DNA from: Bacteroides sp.
GTDB taxonomy: Bacteria > Bacteroidota > Bacteroidia > Bacteroidales > Muribaculaceae
NCBI GenBank assembly: GCA_014801585.1
Contig: JAAVDX010000010.1
Location: 135,214 to 199,213 of the forward strand
DNA: 64,000 nucleotides
Reading direction: 5' to 3'
Shown here: positions 57,386 through 64,000 of the stretch, one piece after another
Layout of the letters: every line of letters begins with the position of its first letter
How positions within the stretch are numbered: position 1 is the stretch's first letter
Notes under the pieces: generated by a model
Told to the model about the DNA's origin: nothing
Seen by the model: the letters and a program-made list of their open reading frames with translations, nothing else
The model's database searches: none
Made by a program: the position numbers and the translations under genes

Positions 57386-58615
57386 CTATTGATTGGGGGA
57401 GAGAGTTGTGGACTCCGGAGAGGTAATTTCGGGATTGAGGTCCTGATTTTGGCCGGGAAGTCCGGGATTGGGTTGAAGGAGTTCGAGATCCGACTCTTCA
57501 TGGCGGGAGGCGTCGTGGGGATTATCGACAGTCATCTCACCGCAGATTGACCGATTCATTTCTTTTACTACCTCATCGTAACTGAGGTTGCAACCGAAGA
57601 GATGCATCAGTTTTGTGATAGCCGCTTCGGAGGTCATGTCGCGCCCGCTGACTACGCCGGTTTTTGAGATTCCGAGTCCGGCGGAATATAGCTCAGGCAT
57701 CACAGTGCCATTCGTACACTGCGAGATATTGACTACTACAATTCCCTTGGCGACGGCCTCTTCGAGAGTACGAATAAACCAAGGGTCGCTGGGACCGTTG
57801 CCCGAACCGAAAGTCTTCATGACGATACCCTTTATGCCGGGAGTAGCGAAAAGATGTCGCACGACGCCCTCCTGAATTCCGGGGAAGAGATCGATATACA
57901 TGACGTTGGTATCGATTCCATAGTTGACACGGAAGGGTTCTTTGGGATTAGAGAGACAGTGGTGATCGGTATTGAACTGTATAGCCATACCGATTTCTGC
58001 GAGCGGCGGATAATTATTCGAAGAGAAAGCGGCGAAATTGTAGGAGGAATGTTTGGTGCTTCGGTTGCCACGCAGGAGGAAATCCTCGAATAGGATGGCC
58101 ACTTCCCTTACTCTGGGACGGCCGTCGCGACAGGTAGCACCGGCCACCTGCAGAGCCGTGATAAGATTTTCCTCGCCATCAGTGCGCACATCACCTATGG
58201 GGAGCTGCGAACCGGTGATGATGACGGGTTTGTCGAGATTTTCGAGCATGAAACTGAGAGCAGAGGCAGTATAAGCCATTGTGTCAGTACCATGGAGGAC
58301 GACGAAGCCGTCGTAGACAGCATAGTTATCCTCGATGACACGAGCGATTTCCTGCCAATGTCGCGGATTCATGGAAGATGAATCAATAGGATTCTCAAAC
58401 TCAACGCTTTCAATCTCAAGATCAAGCAAACGGATTTTGGGCACATTCTCCAGAAGGTGTTCGAAATTGAAAGGTTCGAGAGCACCCGTCTCCGGATTTT
58501 CCATCATGCCGATAGTGCCCCCTGTGTAGATAATAAGGAGTTTAGGACGCTTATGGCAGCCGCGGGTCTGAACCCTGACTCCATCTCTGCGTATTTTATT
58601 GCCGGAGGTTCTCAT
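57386..58615 (-). CDS. ansA: Type I L-asparaginase (second paralog)
   Basis: LLIIYTGGTIGMMENPETG, HGTDTMAYTASALSFM, GSQLPIGDVRTDG. Confidence 0.93.
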   Translation of the reverse strand: MRTSGNKIRRDGVRVQTRGCHKRPKLLIIYTGGTIGMMENPETGALEPFNFEHLLENVPKIRLLDLEIESVEFENPIDSSSMNPRHWQEIARVIEDNYAVYDGFVVLHGTDTMAYTASALSFMLENLDKPVIITGSQLPIGDVRTDGEENLITALQVAGATCRDGRPRVREVAILFEDFLLRGNRSTKHSSYNFAAFSSNNYPPLAEIGMAIQFNTDHHCLSNPKEPFRVNYGIDTNVMYIDLFPGIQEGVVRHLFATPGIKGIVMKTFGSGNGPSDPWFIRTLEEAVAKGIVVVNISQCTNGTVMPELYSAGLGISKTGVVSGRDMTSEAAITKLMHLFGCNLSYDEVVKEMNRSICGEMTVDNPHDASRHEESDLELLQPNPGLPGQNQDLNPEITSPESTTLSPNQ

Positions 58616-58841
58616 GGCGGTTTGATAGTAGTTGCGCTTGTCGATAATCGTTTCTTGATGTCAATCAGATGGTTAACACGAGCGATGTAACATATTGCAA
58701 TCGTATATCATCAATTTGACAATGCAAAGATAACAAAATGTCATCAACAAGCAAAATTTTCATGGTATTTTTTGAGTATTAGATTGACATATTTCCATGA
58801 AATTGTGACACAACGTCAAGGATATTGTCAGAATACGGAGG

Positions 58842-59558
58842 TTATCGGCCTCCGGATGGTAGAAATTCGGTCAGAAAGTCCGACAGAGATGACAAAATGA
58901 AAGCGGGTTGCGACATTTTGTCAGAAGCGATATAATCCTCCTGTACGTTGTCGGGGTCGTAAGGAGCTTTTACAGAGGTCCAACCGAGCAGATTGGGGAT
59001 AAGGAAATCCTTCCTCTCATTATCGGCGATATAGAAGAATCTGCGAGCTTCCGGATATCGGCTGACGAAATGGCGGAAATTATCGGGGCGGCTTTTGTCT
59101 TTCCCGGTCTCTTCGGAGATAAGGATATTCTCCGGGTCGACGTATCGATCGAGTCCAAGAGCCTGAATCTTGCTTCGCTGTGTAACACTTCGACCATCGG
59201 TCACGATTCCTAATACGACTCCACGGTCGGCCAATGCCTGAAGCAACATTGCGGCCTCCGGGGCAAGCGACAGATCTTCGGACACATGACTACGATAGGC
59301 CTCCACCAATCCGGCCACATCCTCGCGGGGCAAATCATGCCCGGCCATCCAGTCTTCCAACAGATCGAAATATCTCTCGCGCCTACATAGGGCACAATTG
59401 AGCAACTCCGGCAGTCGGGACGCATCGACATTATATATTGCCGCTATACGGGCGGCAATGAGTCGGAATCCCGAGCGCACGAAATCGCGTTCGCGGAAGA
59501 GAGTGTCGTCAAGGTCGAAGACGACTACATCGCCGTGATAGTTAAAATCGCTTTTCAT
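58842..59558 (-). CDS. HAD family hydrolase
   Basis: VVVFDLDDTLFRERDFV..., GIVTDGRSVTQRSKIQALGL; start 59558 (the upstream extension is repeat DNA). Confidence 0.9.
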   Translation of the reverse strand: MKSDFNYHGDVVVFDLDDTLFRERDFVRSGFRLIAARIAAIYNVDASRLPELLNCALCRRERYFDLLEDWMAGHDLPREDVAGLVEAYRSHVSEDLSLAPEAAMLLQALADRGVVLGIVTDGRSVTQRSKIQALGLDRYVDPENILISEETGKDKSRPDNFRHFVSRYPEARRFFYIADNERKDFLIPNLLGWTSVKAPYDPDNVQEDYIASDKMSQPAFILSSLSDFLTEFLPSGGR

Positions 59559-59601
59559 GAGGCCATTAATATTGAGAAGTTGTTTAAACAACTTCTGATT
59601 C

Positions 59602-60498
59602 TCAGACAACCCTCACCAGACGGAAACCGGAGAAATGCTTTGTCATCAGATTGAAATATCGCTTGAGGGGTTCGGGCTCAAGGACTACTCTACCCTCCTC
59701 CTCGCTGAAATGGACCAGATGAGGTCCATCGGGTTCAAACACTACGATACCGAACGTGAAATAATCAGACCGATCTTTATCGGATATCAAAATAATGATA
59801 TCGCCGTCGCGAAGATCGTCGATGACCTCTTTCTTTGACACATATTGCTTGGGAAGATAGGGCACCTTGTGAGTGCGGAATCCCATCTCGTGCATACGTA
59901 TGCGGTCGTAGAGCTCGGGGTCGGCCATAGCGGGGAATCGGTCGCGGTTGACTGTCATATAGTCGAGCGACCAGTTTTTGCTTCTTGCGCCTTCGTAGCG
60001 GTCGGTCAGTTCGACGAGATTCCCGCGATAGATATTATCGCCGATCCAATCGGAGGTATGATGGAAGAGCGAAGCAAAGCCTTGATTCTCCCCTTTTCGG
60101 CACGCCACGTTGCGGAGGCGGTCGGCATATACACGCCAGGCGCCCCCGGGAGTTTCGGAAGCTTCGGCCAGAGCTATGCAGGAATTGACGAAGCTCATCG
60201 GATCGAAAGTGTCGACGTTGACGGAGAGCGTAGCAGCGGAATCCGTAGTGAGAGAATTATCGGCGCCGCGGCCGATTAGAGCCCGGGCGGCAGCCGCTAT
60301 CCGCTGACCGCGTGGCATAGAGGCATCGGCAGAGGCAGACTGCTGAATCCCTGTGATGATCCGGCGGATTTCAACCGTATCGGCATCGCAATGGAGAGGC
60401 AGCGAAGACTGAGCACTGCTTTTCAGCGGAGCATTGATGATGACACCAAGCAGAGCGGCTACATATATTATATAATAGAATATTCGTCGATTTATCAT
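59602..60498 (-). CDS. DUF1460 / N-acetylmuramoyl-L-alanine amidase-like protein
   Basis: Signal peptide; FDPMSFVNSCIALAEAS; LRDGDIIILISDK...HLVHFSEEEGRVVLEPEPLKRYF. Confidence 0.75.
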   Translation of the reverse strand: MINRRIFYYIIYVAALLGVIINAPLKSSAQSSLPLHCDADTVEIRRIITGIQQSASADASMPRGQRIAAAARALIGRGADNSLTTDSAATLSVNVDTFDPMSFVNSCIALAEASETPGGAWRVYADRLRNVACRKGENQGFASLFHHTSDWIGDNIYRGNLVELTDRYEGARSKNWSLDYMTVNRDRFPAMADPELYDRIRMHEMGFRTHKVPYLPKQYVSKKEVIDDLRDGDIIILISDKDRSDYFTFGIVVFEPDGPHLVHFSEEEGRVVLEPEPLKRYFNLMTKHFSGFRLVRVV

Positions 60499-60574
60499 TA
60501 TTCGGCAAAAATTAATCGTTTCCGTTCGCGAATATAATAAAAAATGATGAGCGGACAATAATCGGGGTATAAAA

Positions 60575-60604
60575 AAGTGAGGATTCCCGAAAGAATCCTC
60601 ACTT
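60575..60604 (-). terminator. Intrinsic terminator of eno
   Basis: AAGTGAGGATTC-N6-GAATCCTCACTT; A run on plus gives a T run on minus. Confidence 0.88.
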
Positions 60605-60637
60605 AAGAAGTGTCTTATCTAAACTAAGTAATCGAGA

Positions 60638-61942
<1,305 letters not shown>

Positions 61943-62145
61943 TTACAATCGTTATATTTGGGTTTTTATTTTGATTATGCTGAATCTATGGGAGGGAGGC
62001 CGGGGGGGCGGCCTTACCTTATCCGTTACAAAATTACAAATTATTTTTTACTTAACCCTCGTTTAATCTAATCTTTTTATTGTAAAAGGTATAATTTTAG
62101 TTAAATCCTATTTCACATTCAGGATTTATTGACTAATTTTGAAGT

Positions 62146-63567
62146 ATGGCAACAGATCAGGCAGTAAATAGAACAGCATCCCGCGATGAGATCGCGGAAG
62201 AGATGATGAGGCTTCTTCCTTTTGAGCCGCACAGACTTCAGTATCATCTGATACAGGCGTTGGCGACGTTTGTCACAGAACGTCCGTATCATGGAGTATT
62301 TCTGCTTAACGGGTATGCAGGGTCGGGTAAGACGTCGATTGTCGGAGCTCTGATCAAGGCATTGAACGCCCGGAAGATGCCAACGGTGGTGCTGGCTCCT
62401 ACGGGGAGGGCGGCCAAGGTAGCGGCAGGGATGGCTATGGGGCAGGCCTCTACGATACATAAGCGTATTTACCGGCCTGATTCGCAGACACCGGATGCGA
62501 AGTATTTTCTTGCACCGAATCCTAACAGAGACACCCTCTTCGTATGCGATGAGGCTTCGCTCGTCACTGACGGACATCCCTCCACTTCACTTCTCTTTCA
62601 GATGCTGCGGCATATTTTCTCTAATGAGGGGAATCTTCTTTTGCTTGTCGGCGATACGGCTCAGTTGCCTCCGGTAGGGATGGCTACTTCTCCGGCTATG
62701 GATGCGGAGCGACTGCGCAGCCTTAGTCTTGACCCGATCGTCTTCAATCTGGATATCACGATGCGTCAGGAGGGTGGGTCAGGAATATTGCATAATGCCA
62801 CTCTTCTGCGGCGTGCGATGACAGATCCGATTCCGGGGAAGATACCTCAATTGGAACTTCACGATTTTCCGGATATTGAGGCGATATCATCGGCCGAATT
62901 AGCTGATAAGCTTTCGGATTCATGGAATGAGGTGGGGGTGGACAATACGATTATCATCACTCGCTCCAATTCGCGGGCCAACCGATATAATATGGCTATC
63001 AGGAATATGGTGATGTATGCTGAAGAGCCGCTTCAGCAGGGGGATCGTCTTGTGATTGCCAAGAATGATTATTACTGGAGTAAGATCAATAAGATGAAGA
63101 CCTTTATCGCCAATGGGGATATGGCGGAGGTGAAGTGGGTCGGCAGGACGGAGAAGATGTATGGGCGATTTTTTGTGGAGACTGAACTTTATTTTCCATC
63201 GACGGATGTGCAGATAGGGGCGAAACTGATGCTTCGTTCGCTGAATGCCGAGGGTCCGGCGATTCCGAAGGTGGAGATGGACAGATTCTATAACATAGTG
63301 CTTCATGAGCAGGCGGGGAGTCTGACGGAGCAGATCCGGGATGCGCTCGATGATCCTTATTATAATGCTATTCAGGCTAAATACGGTTATTGCGTCACGT
63401 GTCATAAGGCGCAGGGCGGACAGTGGGATCATGTCTATGTCGACATGGCCGGCATAGATCCGGAAGGGCTTGACGAGAGTTTCTACCGCTGGGCTTATAC
63501 GGCATTTACCCGGGCGACGCGGAAGCTATTCCTTATTAATCCTACTTTGCCTGTGAAGGGGGAATAG
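62146..63567 (+). CDS. RecD-like/UvrD_C_2 ATP-dependent DNA helicase
   Basis: LLNGYAGSGKTSIVGALIKAL, CDEASLV, VTCHKAQGGQWDHVYVD. Confidence 0.92.
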   Translation: MATDQAVNRTASRDEIAEEMMRLLPFEPHRLQYHLIQALATFVTERPYHGVFLLNGYAGSGKTSIVGALIKALNARKMPTVVLAPTGRAAKVAAGMAMGQASTIHKRIYRPDSQTPDAKYFLAPNPNRDTLFVCDEASLVTDGHPSTSLLFQMLRHIFSNEGNLLLLVGDTAQLPPVGMATSPAMDAERLRSLSLDPIVFNLDITMRQEGGSGILHNATLLRRAMTDPIPGKIPQLELHDFPDIEAISSAELADKLSDSWNEVGVDNTIIITRSNSRANRYNMAIRNMVMYAEEPLQQGDRLVIAKNDYYWSKINKMKTFIANGDMAEVKWVGRTEKMYGRFFVETELYFPSTDVQIGAKLMLRSLNAEGPAIPKVEMDRFYNIVLHEQAGSLTEQIRDALDDPYYNAIQAKYGYCVTCHKAQGGQWDHVYVDMAGIDPEGLDESFYRWAYTAFTRATRKLFLINPTLPVKGE

Positions 63568-63618
63568 TTTGCATTTGAAGGAGAGTTTTTCTTTATATGG
63601 CTAATTATTTTTTTGGCC

Positions 63619-63646
63619 GCGCCTGTTAGGCGCTTCACTGAACTAA
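63619..63646 (+). repeat. Hairpin + TTCACTGAACTAA element
   Basis: GCGCC-TGTTA-GGCGC followed by TTCACTGAACTAA; related element at 29197-29224 (GTGGCC-GTT-GGCCAC-TTCACTGAACTAA). Confidence 0.65.
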
Positions 63647-63676
63647 TTTTTTTGGGGGATGGATGGGCTGTTTTTT

Positions 63677-63843
63677 GGGGATGGGGGTTAACTTTTTTTT
63701 GGAACGCGGATCCGGATCGGGGCTTTGCCCCGATGGCCGGGGAGTTGCGGATGGGTGCGGATTTTTTTGGATTTGGGGTGGTGCGGGGTTGGTGGTGCGG
63801 ATGGGAGCTGAGCGGCGCTTCGCTTCGCTGTTGCGGATTGCTG
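63677..63843 (+). repeat. GCGGAT-rich hairpin repeat, copy D
   Basis: Same core as copies A-C. Confidence 0.9.
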
Positions 63844-63966
63844 CCCCCATCCAAATAAAATCCAAAAACACAGATCAAAAAAATAACAACACTCCCGGAA
63901 AATCAAGTAGGATATGACAACGGTTATTCACCTTGAATACCCCTCAGAACAATCCACGTCATCCAC

Positions 63967-64000
63967 CGGGTCGCAAATCCGCAACAGCGAAGCGAAGCGA
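63967..64000 (-). repeat. GCGGAT-rich hairpin repeat, partial copy E, inverted and cut by the window edge
   Basis: GCAAATCCGCAACAGCGAAGCGAAGCG is the reverse complement of the 3' block of copies A-D. Confidence 0.65.

Noticed and set aside
63613-63917. ORFs at the window end (MGAERRFASLLRIAAP-type)
   Set aside because: Translations of the GCGGAT-rich repeat; frames are not conserved among copies.

Overview
The 64 kb window looks like chromosomal DNA from a gut Bacteroidales bacterium. Muribaculaceae-like is an inference from gene content, the TAnnTTTG-type promoters and the T9SS/Gld-type genes. Most of it is core housekeeping: argS, an AddA/RecB-like helicase-nuclease, HU, two rhomboid proteases, an M3 peptidase, ribD, uppS-bamA-ompH-ompH-murI, tRNA-Leu(UAA), glutaminase, two type I asparaginases, pyrE, a TonB receptor, eno and a RecD-like helicase. 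Accessory features are a C25 gingipain-like protease, a BspA-like LRR protein, a hipBA-type module, an isolated tyrosine recombinase, a truncated DUF1016 gene and a truncated flavodoxin-like reductase. The most unusual signal lies between the genes. Several short dispersed repeat families occur: a ~170-190 bp GCGGAT-rich hairpin element (four copies plus one partial), two MITE-like long inverted-repeat elements, a 20-bp-TIR mini-element (two copies), an AGAAGTTGTTTAAAC palindrome family in gene leaders (four copies), hairpin+TTCACTGAACTAA elements, and a TGCAAAGTTA-N19-22-mer module shared by the integrase promoter and an apparently orphan site. All product names come from reading the translated ORFs; no database search was run.
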